Assembly (NCBI GenBank): GCA_947451525.1
Contig: CANFZM010000010.1
Location: 1-64,000, forward strand
Source: Flavobacteriaceae bacterium
GTDB lineage: Bacteria; Bacteroidota; Bacteroidia; Flavobacteriales; Flavobacteriaceae
DNA: 64,000 bases
Direction: 5' to 3'
Below, piece by piece: positions 8,233-17,051 of this stretch. The position numbers were made by a program, and so were the translations under genes. How positions within the stretch are numbered: position 1 is the first letter of the stretch; each line of letters starts with the position of its first letter. Below the pieces are notes generated by a model. That model was not told the origin of the DNA. It searched no databases and saw nothing but the letters and a program-made list of their open reading frames with translations.

Positions 8233-10596
8233 ATGGAAGTAAAAGAATTACATATTCCTATTCCTTATGATGTTTTTAATAAAAACGTTACACTATTTGT
8301 ATATCCCGAAAATTCATCAAAATTATATCTAGTAACAGAGGAAGAAGCAAAACAAAATGGGGAAAGTCAATATCAAATATTAGAAGGGAATAGCTATGAT
8401 TATACTATTTCTGATAAAGATTTTAGATTAGATTGTTCTTATAATGGTATTATAACAAAGCGAACAAGTGAACTCTCATCAGGTAGAATTGTTCCAAATA
8501 TTTATGTTGGAACACTTTCGTTACTAATTACAGATAATATACAACCTAATAAAGATTTTAAAATAACATTAGAAGTATTAGCAACAAAGTTTGACACCAA
8601 ACTCGATAAAAGTTACCGCGAAAACTACCGTTTTATGTTAAAAGACATAACCGATAAGTGTACCGAACTTTTAATGCAAATCAATTCTCCAGTAGAACAA
8701 AATTTTGAAACAGACTTTTCAAGAGATAACGAAACCATTTACCAACGATTCAGTTTTATAAATGCCATCATTCAAAACAAAGATTTTGAGGAAGCCATTC
8801 AAAAAATAATTGCAAATCCCAAGACGAATTGGAATGTTGAACAAGAGGTTACAGATGTTAGGAAGATAAAACGCTTTACTAATGCAGCTACAAAACAGTT
8901 ATTATCAGGTTCCAATAGAATTCCTTTAGAAACAACACATCCGTTATATACATTAGGCATACATTCTGTTCCATTAAAAATAAATAGTTTCAGAAAAATT
9001 GAACACATAGACACTCCAGAAAACCGTTTTATAAAACATGCTCTAGAGGTGTTTTTACGTTTTTCCGAAGATTGTCAACAGTATTTTAAAGCAAAGAACT
9101 ATACTCGGCCAGCAATTGAAGCTACTAATTTAGTAACTAAATTAGATAGCTATTTAAGTATGTCATTTTTTCAAGATATTTCAAGACCTACATCACTAAA
9201 ATTAAACAGTCCGGTATTGCAAAGAAAAAGTGGATATCGCGAAATTTTAAGTGCTTGGTTACAATATGATCTAGCTGCAAAACTAGTTTGGAAAGGTGGT
9301 GATGATGTATATAACGCAGGTAAAAGAGATATTGCTACTTTATATGAGTATTGGCTATTTTTCACATTGCACGATTTGTTTAAAGAAAAGTTTAAGTTAA
9401 ATAATGTAGAACACGAAGAAAAAGCATACGACCATTTGTTAGAACCGACAAAAGATGGTTTAAATATAATGGTAAAACAAGGAAGACATACGGCATTATA
9501 TGGAGATTTTGATGCTGGTAGTAGAAAATTAAAAGTTAAATTTTCATACAATCGTTCGTTTAAAGGGGGTACAAAATACGCACAAGAAGCTGCGGGTAGT
9601 TACACAACAACACTTCGACCAGATTACACATTGTCAGTTTGGCCAGCACTTTTAAGAGAAAAGGATGCAGAAAGAGATGAATTAATTGTGCATATTCATT
9701 TTGATGCTAAGTACAAAGTAATTCAATTTGATTACAACACTAAAATAGACTCTGATATATTAGAAGAGGAAGAAAATAATGAGCGTAAAGGAAATTATAA
9801 AAATGCTGATTTATTAAAAATGCATGCCTATAAAGATGCCATCAGAAGAACTGGCGGCGCTTATGTGTTATATCCTGGTACAGAAAAAAAGGAAATAAGA
9901 GGTTTTCATGAAATAATACCAGGTTTGGGAGCATTTGCAATCAATCCAACAGAATTCAATAATGGAATAAATGAATTATCAAATTTTATTGATTTAGTAA
10001 TTAATCACTTAGTGGATAGAGCTTCACAACGGGAGAACATTTCAAATAGAGCACATTTAATCTATAAAGAACCCAAAGAAGATAACAACTATCTACACGA
10101 ACCATTACCAGAATATCTTAATGGTAAGAAACTAATTCCAGACGATACTTTCGTATTAGTAGGATATTCAACAACTGCACAAAGATTCAAATGGTATGAA
10201 GAAAATGGAAAATACATTTTCCGCATGGATGAAGAAAAAGGTTCTTTAGAATTAAATAACGAAGTCGTAAATGCTAAGTATCTTTTGTTAAGAAGAAATG
10301 GTGAAGAATTTGCTTCCGATTTATATGAGATTAAAAGTAAAGGACCAAAAGTATTTTCTAATATTTATTTAGATTCTTTAAGTTATCCAGCTTCAAGTAA
10401 TCCAAAAGAGTATTATCTGTCAATCGAAATTGAAAAAGTAAAAGCAGCTGAATTCAAAGATGTTAGCTTTAAGTTTAAAGAATTGGATAGGTATATTGAA
10501 ATTCAAAAAACAGAAAAGAATATTTATTCAAAAGTGGGGTTACCTTTTACAGTTACACTTACTGAGTTAATGAATAAAAAAAATAAAAATTTGTAA
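8233..10596 (+). CDS. McrC-like DUF2357 nuclease subunit
   Basis: The 787-aa protein has a large DUF2357-type N-terminal part and a PD-(D/E)xK nuclease core near residues 455-515: RPDYTLSVWP supplies the acidic residue and HIHFDAKYK the (D/E)xK motif. This is the DUF524/McrC-like architecture that pairs with McrB-type ATPases to cut DNA after translocation. The C-terminal 220 residues look like an extra EVE/PUA-type or beta-rich domain but I cannot name it. It is the last gene of its operon. Much longer than E. coli McrC (about 350 aa), as usual for the DUF2357 branch. Confidence 0.85.
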   Translation: MEVKELHIPIPYDVFNKNVTLFVYPENSSKLYLVTEEEAKQNGESQYQILEGNSYDYTISDKDFRLDCSYNGIITKRTSELSSGRIVPNIYVGTLSLLITDNIQPNKDFKITLEVLATKFDTKLDKSYRENYRFMLKDITDKCTELLMQINSPVEQNFETDFSRDNETIYQRFSFINAIIQNKDFEEAIQKIIANPKTNWNVEQEVTDVRKIKRFTNAATKQLLSGSNRIPLETTHPLYTLGIHSVPLKINSFRKIEHIDTPENRFIKHALEVFLRFSEDCQQYFKAKNYTRPAIEATNLVTKLDSYLSMSFFQDISRPTSLKLNSPVLQRKSGYREILSAWLQYDLAAKLVWKGGDDVYNAGKRDIATLYEYWLFFTLHDLFKEKFKLNNVEHEEKAYDHLLEPTKDGLNIMVKQGRHTALYGDFDAGSRKLKVKFSYNRSFKGGTKYAQEAAGSYTTTLRPDYTLSVWPALLREKDAERDELIVHIHFDAKYKVIQFDYNTKIDSDILEEEENNERKGNYKNADLLKMHAYKDAIRRTGGAYVLYPGTEKKEIRGFHEIIPGLGAFAINPTEFNNGINELSNFIDLVINHLVDRASQRENISNRAHLIYKEPKEDNNYLHEPLPEYLNGKKLIPDDTFVLVGYSTTAQRFKWYEENGKYIFRMDEEKGSLELNNEVVNAKYLLLRRNGEEFASDLYEIKSKGPKVFSNIYLDSLSYPASSNPKEYYLSIEIEKVKAAEFKDVSFKFKELDRYIEIQKTEKNIYSKVGLPFTVTLTELMNKKNKNL

Positions 10597-10696
10597 AATA
10601 GTGCTCTAATCTACTACAATACAAAAAAGATTATAAAAATTGTTTGTAAAGATTGAATATTTTGTTGTAAGTTAAAAATTATTCAATTTAAGTTAA

Positions 10697-10704
10697 TATA
10701 TTTG
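10697..10704 (+). promoter_or_regulatory. -7 box of the methyltransferase-kinase-protease operon
   Basis: TATATTTG lies 27 bp ahead of the GTG start of the XRE gene. It gives this operon its own promoter, separate from the McrBC-like one. No good -33 TTTG at the right distance is seen, so an activator may be needed. Confidence 0.55.
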
Positions 10705-10730
10705 CGTAAAACACAAATAAATTAGCTATA

Positions 10731-10940
10731 GTGGAAATCAACAGAATCAAAGTTGCTCTTGCTGAAACCAGGAAAAAAAATAAATGGTTAGCAGAAAAAA
10801 TAGGTAAAGATGAATCAACTATTTCACAATGGTGTACTAATGCTCGTCAACCTTCCCTAGAGAATTTGCTAAAAATTGCTAATATACTTAAGATTGATAT
10901 AAGAGATTTACTTTATCCAACTAATAAATCAGATAATTAA
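10731..10940 (+). CDS. XRE-family regulator (first gene of the five-gene operon)
   Basis: The 69-aa protein is a minimal helix-turn-helix: 'IKVALAETRKKNKWLAEKIGKD' then 'STISQWCTNARQPSLENLLKIA'. Such small XRE proteins commonly precede methyltransferase genes and act as controller proteins. The start is GTG. It ends 1 bp before the methyltransferase start, so both are translated from one message. Bacteroidota examples are often annotated just as 'helix-turn-helix transcriptional regulator'. Confidence 0.85.
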   Translation: MEINRIKVALAETRKKNKWLAEKIGKDESTISQWCTNARQPSLENLLKIANILKIDIRDLLYPTNKSDN

Positions 10941-10941
10941 C

Positions 10942-12168
10942 ATGAGTGAAAAGAAAACATACATAGATCTTTTTGCAGGTTGTGGTGGCCTATCACTAGG
11001 TCTTTATAACACTGGTTTATGGAAAGGTTTATTTGCAATTGAAAAAAGCCCTGATGCTTTTGAAACATTCAGTCATAACTTAATTGAAAACAGAAACCAT
11101 TTCAATTGGCCAGATTGGTTGCCTAAAAAAAATCACGATATAAATGAAATTATAAAAAATTATCCTAATGAGCTACTAGCTTTGAGAGGAAAAATTGATA
11201 TGGTTGCTGGCGGTCCACCTTGCCAAGGATTTTCAACAGCAGGCAAAAGAATTGAAAACGATTCTAGAAATAAGTTAATAAAATCATATATAAATTTTAT
11301 CCGCTTAGTACAACCAAAAGTTATATTTTTTGAAAATGTAAAGGGATTTACTCAAAAATTTGACAAAAATAAAATTCAAGGTAAAGTGTATTCAGAGTAT
11401 GTAAAAAGTGCACTACAATACACTCCAGCTGATGGTAAATATTTAGGATACAAAGTTGAAGGAAGATTAATTGATTTTTCAGAATTTGGTGTACCTCAAA
11501 AAAGAACACGTTTTATATTAGTTGGAATTAGAAAAGATATTGCAAACAAAACTAATCCAATTGCATTTTTTGATTCAATCAGAAATGAAAGAGAAAAATT
11601 CCTAATCAATAAAGGAATTGGTTTAACAAACAGTTTAGAAGATGCAATTTCTGATTTATTAAGAACTAATGAAACTATGTCACCAGATACAAGTTCATTT
11701 ATGGCTGGTTTATACAATAAACCACAATCAAATTATCAAAAATTATTAAAAGGAGATTATTCAGAAACGATACCAGACAGTCATAGGTTTGCTAAACACA
11801 GTGCTTCAACAGTTGAGAAATTTGAATACATACTTGAAAACGCTGCTAAAAACAAAACTTTGTCAGACGATATTAAAGAAAGATTCAATCTTAAAAAAAG
11901 AACTATTATACCATTATCTGGAAGTACGCCAACTCCAACAATAACAACTTTGCCAGACGATTACATACATTATTGTGAGCCAAGAATATTTACAGTTCGT
12001 GAATATGCTCGTATTCAATCATTCAATGATTGGTATGAATTTAAAGGCAAGTATACAACAGGAGGTAAAAGAAGAACTCAGGAAGTACCTCGATATTCAC
12101 AAATAGGTAATGCAATTCCGCCACTATTTGGGGAACAAGCAGGACTTATTCTAAATACTATAATTTAA
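10942..12168 (+). CDS. DNA (cytosine-5-)-methyltransferase
   Basis: The 408-aa enzyme transfers a methyl group from S-adenosylmethionine to C5 of cytosine in a specific DNA site. Motif I is DLFAGCGGLSLG, motif IV GGPPCQGFS with nucleophile Cys94, motif VI ENVKG (131-135), motif VIII QKRTRFILVGIR and motif X QIGNAIPP near the C-terminus. All key residues are present and length is normal. No restriction endonuclease gene follows; instead the stop overlaps the start of the kinase-like gene (TAATG). The recognition sequence cannot be read from the gene. Confidence 0.95.
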   Translation: MSEKKTYIDLFAGCGGLSLGLYNTGLWKGLFAIEKSPDAFETFSHNLIENRNHFNWPDWLPKKNHDINEIIKNYPNELLALRGKIDMVAGGPPCQGFSTAGKRIENDSRNKLIKSYINFIRLVQPKVIFFENVKGFTQKFDKNKIQGKVYSEYVKSALQYTPADGKYLGYKVEGRLIDFSEFGVPQKRTRFILVGIRKDIANKTNPIAFFDSIRNEREKFLINKGIGLTNSLEDAISDLLRTNETMSPDTSSFMAGLYNKPQSNYQKLLKGDYSETIPDSHRFAKHSASTVEKFEYILENAAKNKTLSDDIKERFNLKKRTIIPLSGSTPTPTITTLPDDYIHYCEPRIFTVREYARIQSFNDWYEFKGKYTTGGKRRTQEVPRYSQIGNAIPPLFGEQAGLILNTII

Positions 12169-14780
12169 TGGCGAATCCTAACGAATTGCATTTTAAAACC
12201 AATGTTCAACTTAAGAGTATCATTGGTAAAGACCTAATAAATGATGACAATATTGCTATTCTAGAACTAGTAAAAAACTCTTTTGATGCAGATGCAAAAA
12301 CAGTTAATGTAAAGTACATAAACTTAAAGAATAATGATGACCAAATAGTATCTTCTTTTTCAGAGAAAACATCTAGATTAATTATTCAAGATGATGGATT
12401 AGGGATGGATTTAGAAGATATTCAAGATAAGTGGTTGAATATAGCCTTTTCAGAAAAAAAGTCTAATAAAACTCAACATAACCGAAGAATGGCTGGTGCC
12501 AAGGGGGTTGGGCGATTTTCTTGCGACCGTCTTGGTGAATATCTAAATTTATATGCTAAAACAAAAAAAAATGAACAATATATTAAACTTACAATAGATT
12601 GGAAATTATTTGAAATAGAAGATGATAAAAAAGAAATACAATCTATTCCACTAAAATTTGAATATTTATCAAAAAATGAAATTATAAATAGTGGTTTAGA
12701 AGCTTTTGAAAATGGTGTACTTTTAGAAATAATTAAACTTAGAAGTTCTTGGGCTTATCCAATAAGGGATAAAAATGAAAATATAATAAAATGGGATACT
12801 GAAAAATTTGTTGATCTTAAAAAATATTTAGAAAAACTTATAAATCCAAATCAGGCATTTCAAAATGATGATTTTGGGATATACCTAGATACTCCTGAAT
12901 TTAAAATAGAAAACGATTTAAGAAATGATTATGAAAAATTCATAGGTAAAATTGAAAATAGAATTTTCGAAGAACTTGATTTTAAATCTACAAGTATAGA
13001 ATCAGAAACACGAGAAAATGGTAGAATAATTTATACTGAATTAAAAGATAAAGGAGATACGATTTTTTGGTTAAAAGAAAAGAATCCATTTTATCCATTC
13101 ATCAAAGATGCTAAATTAAAGATTTACTATCTTAATCCATATGCTAAGGCATTTTTCACAAGGCAAACTGGAATTCAATCTGTGAATTATGGTTCTGTAT
13201 TCTTATTCATAAATGGCTTTAGAATACCTCCCTATGGTGATGGCGGTGATGATTGGCTAGCTTTAGACCAAAGGAAAGCTCAGGGTCATAGTAGATATTT
13301 AGGATCTAGAGATTTAATTGGTCACCTTGAATTAAACGATGAAAATAATGATTTTCAAATAATCTCTAGTAGAGAAGGAATTGTTAAAAATGAAAATTAT
13401 TTAAAATTAACTTCAAAAGATAGAAATGAAAGTTTTTATTTTAAAAGCCATCGAAGATTAGAGAAATATGTTGTTGATGGACTTAATTGGGATAGTGCTA
13501 TTTATGACGGGCAAAACAAAGAAGAAGCAAAGCTTCTTAAAGAATTAGAGCAAAAAATTGTAGAAGGAAATATTAAAGAATCTGAATTAATTTACAGAGA
13601 AAAGCTCGATGTTAAACAAAGAAGAGTGTACAATGCAATTCATTCAATAATCTCAGCAAAAATTGATGATGTTATTGAGTTATATATAAATGAAAATTTA
13701 ATAACACAGAAGATAGAAGAGGAGAGAGAAAAGTCCGAAAAAGAGTTTCAACAATTAATAGACGACTTCGAGAACAAAAAAATTGACTCCGAAATATTAA
13801 ATAGAATTCTTCTACGAAAAGCTGAACAAAATGCTGAATTAGAAAAACAACTAAAGGAGTTTTCTAAATATTCAACAAATGAAGCAACAACAAAAGCAAT
13901 TTTAGAATTACAGAATTATAAAAAAACAGTTGAAGAACAAACCCTTTTAATTAAAAAACTACAATACGAATTAGACAATTTAAAAAATCAAAAGCAAAGT
14001 GCTGAAAATACTGCAAAAGAATTTAAAGAGAAAGCGGCTAAAGCAGAAATTGATTTGTCGATTGAAAGAGAAAAGAACTTGTATCTTCTTGCTACAAGGA
14101 GAACATTAAGTCCTGATGCCGACGGATTAATACATACAATAAAAATTAATAATATTGAAATAAGAGATGGTATTGAAAATATTATCGATGATCTAACTGA
14201 AGATGATTATGAAATATCTGATTTAATTAAAAAATTAGGTTTTTTAAAAATTAACGCAGAAAGATCTTTGAAAATGGCAGAATTTGTTACAAGATCTGAC
14301 TTGAAGGAAGATATTGAAAAAAAAGATGTTGATATTGTTAAATATATCAAGGAATATATTACTCTATATGGCGAAACATTTTCTGATAAAATATCTTTCA
14401 ATTATCTTGTAAATAACTCCCATCTGAATAAAAATATTAGTGTTCTAAATTTATCGATAGTACTCGATAACTTAATAAGTAATTCCATCAAATGGGGCGC
14501 TAAAAATATTCTGATTGAGTTTAACAACATTAGTGATAAACAACTAGAATTGATTTTTTCAGATGATGGTGATGGTTTATCAAATAAATTTTTAAATAAC
14601 CAAAATCGAATTTTTGAACTTTCTGTTAGAGATACTCCAACTACTGGAATGGGAGGTTCTGGAATTGGATTATTTTATACTAAAAATCTTTTAAATGATA
14701 TGAATTGTGATATTGCATTTTTAGGTAATAATTTAAAATTAGCTGGGGCATCTTTCAAACTTATTTTTAATACAATATGA
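12168..14780 (+). CDS. Soluble double-GHKL protein: Hsp90/MORC-like ATPase plus histidine kinase
   Basis: The 870-aa protein has two GHKL ATP-binding modules. The N-terminal one is Hsp90/MutL/MORC-like: ELVKNSFDAD (Glu33, Asn37), IQDDGLGMD (Asp75-76) and GAKGVGRFS (110-117). A long charged coiled coil runs from about 500 to 640. His656 (GLIHTIKINN) lies in a DHp-like helical pair, and a histidine-kinase HATPase follows: LDNLISNS (766-773), SDDGDG (798-803) and GGSGIGLF (829-836). No signal peptide or membrane segment is seen, so it senses something inside the cell. Its stop overlaps the receiver gene by 4 bp. Autophosphorylation is inferred from motifs. Confidence 0.85.
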   Translation: MANPNELHFKTNVQLKSIIGKDLINDDNIAILELVKNSFDADAKTVNVKYINLKNNDDQIVSSFSEKTSRLIIQDDGLGMDLEDIQDKWLNIAFSEKKSNKTQHNRRMAGAKGVGRFSCDRLGEYLNLYAKTKKNEQYIKLTIDWKLFEIEDDKKEIQSIPLKFEYLSKNEIINSGLEAFENGVLLEIIKLRSSWAYPIRDKNENIIKWDTEKFVDLKKYLEKLINPNQAFQNDDFGIYLDTPEFKIENDLRNDYEKFIGKIENRIFEELDFKSTSIESETRENGRIIYTELKDKGDTIFWLKEKNPFYPFIKDAKLKIYYLNPYAKAFFTRQTGIQSVNYGSVFLFINGFRIPPYGDGGDDWLALDQRKAQGHSRYLGSRDLIGHLELNDENNDFQIISSREGIVKNENYLKLTSKDRNESFYFKSHRRLEKYVVDGLNWDSAIYDGQNKEEAKLLKELEQKIVEGNIKESELIYREKLDVKQRRVYNAIHSIISAKIDDVIELYINENLITQKIEEEREKSEKEFQQLIDDFENKKIDSEILNRILLRKAEQNAELEKQLKEFSKYSTNEATTKAILELQNYKKTVEEQTLLIKKLQYELDNLKNQKQSAENTAKEFKEKAAKAEIDLSIEREKNLYLLATRRTLSPDADGLIHTIKINNIEIRDGIENIIDDLTEDDYEISDLIKKLGFLKINAERSLKMAEFVTRSDLKEDIEKKDVDIVKYIKEYITLYGETFSDKISFNYLVNNSHLNKNISVLNLSIVLDNLISNSIKWGAKNILIEFNNISDKQLELIFSDDGDGLSNKFLNNQNRIFELSVRDTPTTGMGGSGIGLFYTKNLLNDMNCDIAFLGNNLKLAGASFKLIFNTI

Positions 14781-15472
14781 GTGTAACTAGACTACTATAT
14801 ATCGATGATAATAAAATTGATTCACAAATTGAAAATCTTCGAAAGAAACTAAAGGGAGTTGGTTTTGATCTTGATGAAACTTTTATAAATTTAAATGACG
14901 AAAAGTTTAAAAAGCGAGATGAAAACCAAAAAGTAGTATTGGATATAAATAAAATCAAAGATTTTATCATTGAAAACTACTCTCAAGAAAATTTTGATAT
15001 TATAGCTTCGGACTATGATTACTCTGATGATAAATTAGACGGTTATCAATTACTTTCATGGATTAAAAACCAAAGTAACTCTCAAAAATATAGGTTACGT
15101 TTTGCTCAGTTCTGTTTATATTCTGCTGAACAAGATAAGCTAGTAGTTGAACTTAATTCTCCAGATAAAATTAAGAAGTTAGTTAAATTGAAAATAGATG
15201 ATTTTATTGATCGCAACAATTTAGCAAATGAACTTTTTTCACTTTTTATTAAACCAAAAGAGAAATATAACTATTCAAAGCATTTAATTGGTTATTTAGA
15301 AAAATATCCTGATTTAGTTTTTAATAATGTTTATCCTAAATTTAAAGGAAAACAATTATCAGACATTGCACATGAAATAGATAAAGATTTACCAAATGGG
15401 ATAGATTTCCAAAGAAATTTGGTAGAACTTACCATAGCTCATTTAATTGAATTAAATAAATTCAAAGATTAA
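14777..15472 (+). CDS. Receiver-domain protein (response-regulator-like)
   Basis: The 231-aa protein has a CheY-like receiver over residues 1-146: acidic pair Asp10-Asp11 (LLYIDDN), likely phosphoacceptor Asp79 (DIIASDYDYSDD) followed by DGYQLL, Ser116 (CLYSAE) and candidate Lys139. The domain is longer than usual, with an insert at residues 30-65. The C-terminal 85 residues are helical and carry no DNA-binding motif that I can see. It overlaps the kinase-like gene by 4 bp and the protease-like gene by 1 bp, so it probably relays the signal from one to the other. Stand-alone output is not visible in it. Confidence 0.8.
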   Translation: MSVTRLLYIDDNKIDSQIENLRKKLKGVGFDLDETFINLNDEKFKKRDENQKVVLDINKIKDFIIENYSQENFDIIASDYDYSDDKLDGYQLLSWIKNQSNSQKYRLRFAQFCLYSAEQDKLVVELNSPDKIKKLVKLKIDDFIDRNNLANELFSLFIKPKEKYNYSKHLIGYLEKYPDLVFNNVYPKFKGKQLSDIAHEIDKDLPNGIDFQRNLVELTIAHLIELNKFKD

Positions 15473-16119
15473 TGATCACAATTATAATTTCAATTGATCC
15501 ATCAACTAAATTTCTATTTGAAATTGTAGAAAGTTTGAAATCTAACTCAATTAAGTTTAATTTGATTGAAGTTCATCCTAATACTGAATCATATACTAAG
15601 TGTCTAAATTTTATTGCAGAATTGCCAGAATATAGCACAATATTATTCTTTGGACATGGACAAGATAATCAAATATATGGTGGAGAATTACTTGGCAATT
15701 TTACAAAACAAGCATTAGTAAAGAAAAATGATATGGGAATTTTTAAAGCTCAAAATTTATTCTTGCTTGCTTGTGACTCTGCTAGCTTAATAAAAAGTTC
15801 TTTTCGCATTGCTAAAACAAATAAAGCAATAGGATTTGGTCCCTTGCCAACAGAGATAGAAGAAATTGAAAATGATAAAAAACTTGCAAATGAAGGAATT
15901 ACGTTAGATACAATAGAACTCTTCAAAAATGCAATTAATGAAACTATTACTTTAGGCTTATTAGAATACTTTAAGGACGAATCTCAAGGTTTTATTTTCT
16001 TAAAAGATTACATAAACTTACTTTTGAATAAAAGAATTAATAAGGCAATACTTGAAGAGGATAATAGGAACTTAGCCGATTTATTATTTAATATGAAAAA
16101 TGATATGGTTCTTTACTAA
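15472..16119 (+). CDS. Predicted caspase/CHAT-like protease
   Basis: The 215-aa protein shows the two catalytic motifs of the caspase-hemoglobinase fold: His62 in ILFFGHGQDNQIYGG and Cys101 in NLFLLACDSASLIKS, 39 residues apart, each after a hydrophobic beta strand. The following segment 'IAKTNKAIGFGPLP' matches the post-cysteine part of CHAT domains. The family call rests on these motifs, not on a database hit. As last gene of the operon it is the likely effector: cleavage of a host protein after signalling would stop growth of infected cells. No PD-(D/E)xK, HNH or other nuclease motif is seen. Confidence 0.65.
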   Translation: MITIIISIDPSTKFLFEIVESLKSNSIKFNLIEVHPNTESYTKCLNFIAELPEYSTILFFGHGQDNQIYGGELLGNFTKQALVKKNDMGIFKAQNLFLLACDSASLIKSSFRIAKTNKAIGFGPLPTEIEEIENDKKLANEGITLDTIELFKNAINETITLGLLEYFKDESQGFIFLKDYINLLLNKRINKAILEEDNRNLADLLFNMKNDMVLY

Positions 16120-16149
16120 ATACTATAATTTTCAGTATTTAAATTTCTG

Positions 16150-16255
16150 TTGCCGCTCCTTGACAATACTCTATAAAAAATCAATGGTATCGTTTTTAGA
16201 AAAAACACAAACGCTTAGCAACTCACGCTAATAATTTTTTGTCCCAAGCTGTGTT
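16150..16255 (+). repeat. Repeat B1
   Basis: Matches 19170-19275 over about 100 bp with roughly three quarters of bases the same; the core TTTTTAGAAAAAACAC is shared exactly, as is CCCAAGCT at the end. In the second copy the arms form an 11-bp perfect hairpin; here pairing is weaker. Confidence 0.7.
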
Positions 16256-16290
16256 AAATAATTGAAAATGAAAATTTAAAACATAATCAT

Positions 16291-16340
16291 TATCTCATTC
16301 AGCTGCACAAAATCCTCGTTTAGTCCAAGTATTCCTAAAC
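16291..16340 (+). repeat. Repeat A1 (50 bp identical to A2)
   Basis: These 50 bp are identical to 19028-19077, in the same orientation, and similarity continues about 30 bp further. The copies flank the segment that holds two unknown genes and the TAC operon. Confidence 0.85.
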
Positions 16341-16508
16341 GCATAGCTTTGTTTGCTTCATTTCGTCAATGACTGTAAAAAAGAAATGGAACTCGATTGA
16401 TGAAGTTTTTATTCGAAACCAAGTCAATAAAATTATAGGCAAAGCGTCCCTTTCAATAAATAAAATTTTATTTTTGTTACATATATAGTTATAAGTTTAT
16501 AAATCAAA

Positions 16509-16967
16509 ATGAACAAATCCTCAAAATACACGGTACAACTTTTGCAGTTTCTAGAAAGTGAAGAAAATTATCCTGCAATGCTAGAATGGATAGAAGATCT
16601 TCCAGAACTAGACCAACCAGGAGTATTTAGAGAAATGCAAGCTTTTTATAAAGAACGGTATTTAAAAACAGGCGAACAAGATTGGTTAGATAAAGCCAAT
16701 TTCATTGCTAATGGTATAGAAGATTTTGAAGAAGAAATCCTAGACAATAAACTAGACAAAGCATTATTTATGATGCAATTTGATAATGTAGAATTTGAAG
16801 CAGAAAAAGTAGAATTATTTTTAATTCAGTCTAGAGAAGCAGTAATCAAAATCATCCTTTCCAATCCCGAAAATAGAAAGGAAATGATGAAAATTGCGCA
16901 ACAAATAATAAAACTAGAAAAAGAATCAGGGATTTATGACCCAGCCAATTGGATTGAAATTTTATAA
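16509..16967 (+). CDS. Hypothetical acidic helical protein
   Basis: The 152-aa product is strongly acidic and predicted all-helical, without signal peptide or membrane segment. I do not recognise its family. 'MLEWIEDLPELDQPGVFREMQAFYKERY' and 'LMKIAQQIIKLEKESG'-like helices suggest a scaffold of helical repeats rather than an enzyme. It lies between repeat A1 and the small gene at 17052, 389 bp behind the protease-like gene, so it is probably not in that operon. Confidence 0.65.
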   Translation: MNKSSKYTVQLLQFLESEENYPAMLEWIEDLPELDQPGVFREMQAFYKERYLKTGEQDWLDKANFIANGIEDFEEEILDNKLDKALFMMQFDNVEFEAEKVELFLIQSREAVIKIILSNPENRKEMMKIAQQIIKLEKESGIYDPANWIEIL

Positions 16968-17051
16968 TCCCAAAATAGAATGAATAAAGATTAAAGTTAA
17001 TATTTTTTATAGTAGCGCACCATATAACTCTAAATTGATTATTTTTGCATA

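Larger units (their letters stand above)
16120..16508. other. Intergenic region with repeat elements B1 and A1
   Basis: No gene is seen. 16150-16255 (B1) and 16291-16340 (A1) recur in the opposite order at 19170-19275 (B2) and 19028-19077 (A2). Confidence 0.6.

Noticed and set aside
6514..10596. BREX or DISARM locus
   Set aside because: DUF2357-type proteins occur near such systems, but no PglZ, BrxC, DrmA/B or adenine methyltransferase gene is present; the pair is complete as an McrBC-like system.
15472..16119. Restriction endonuclease partner of the methyltransferase
   Set aside because: No PD-(D/E)xK, HNH, GIY-YIG or PLD motif is present; the conserved residues are a His-Gly and an Ala-Cys pair after beta strands, which fits a caspase/CHAT protease better.
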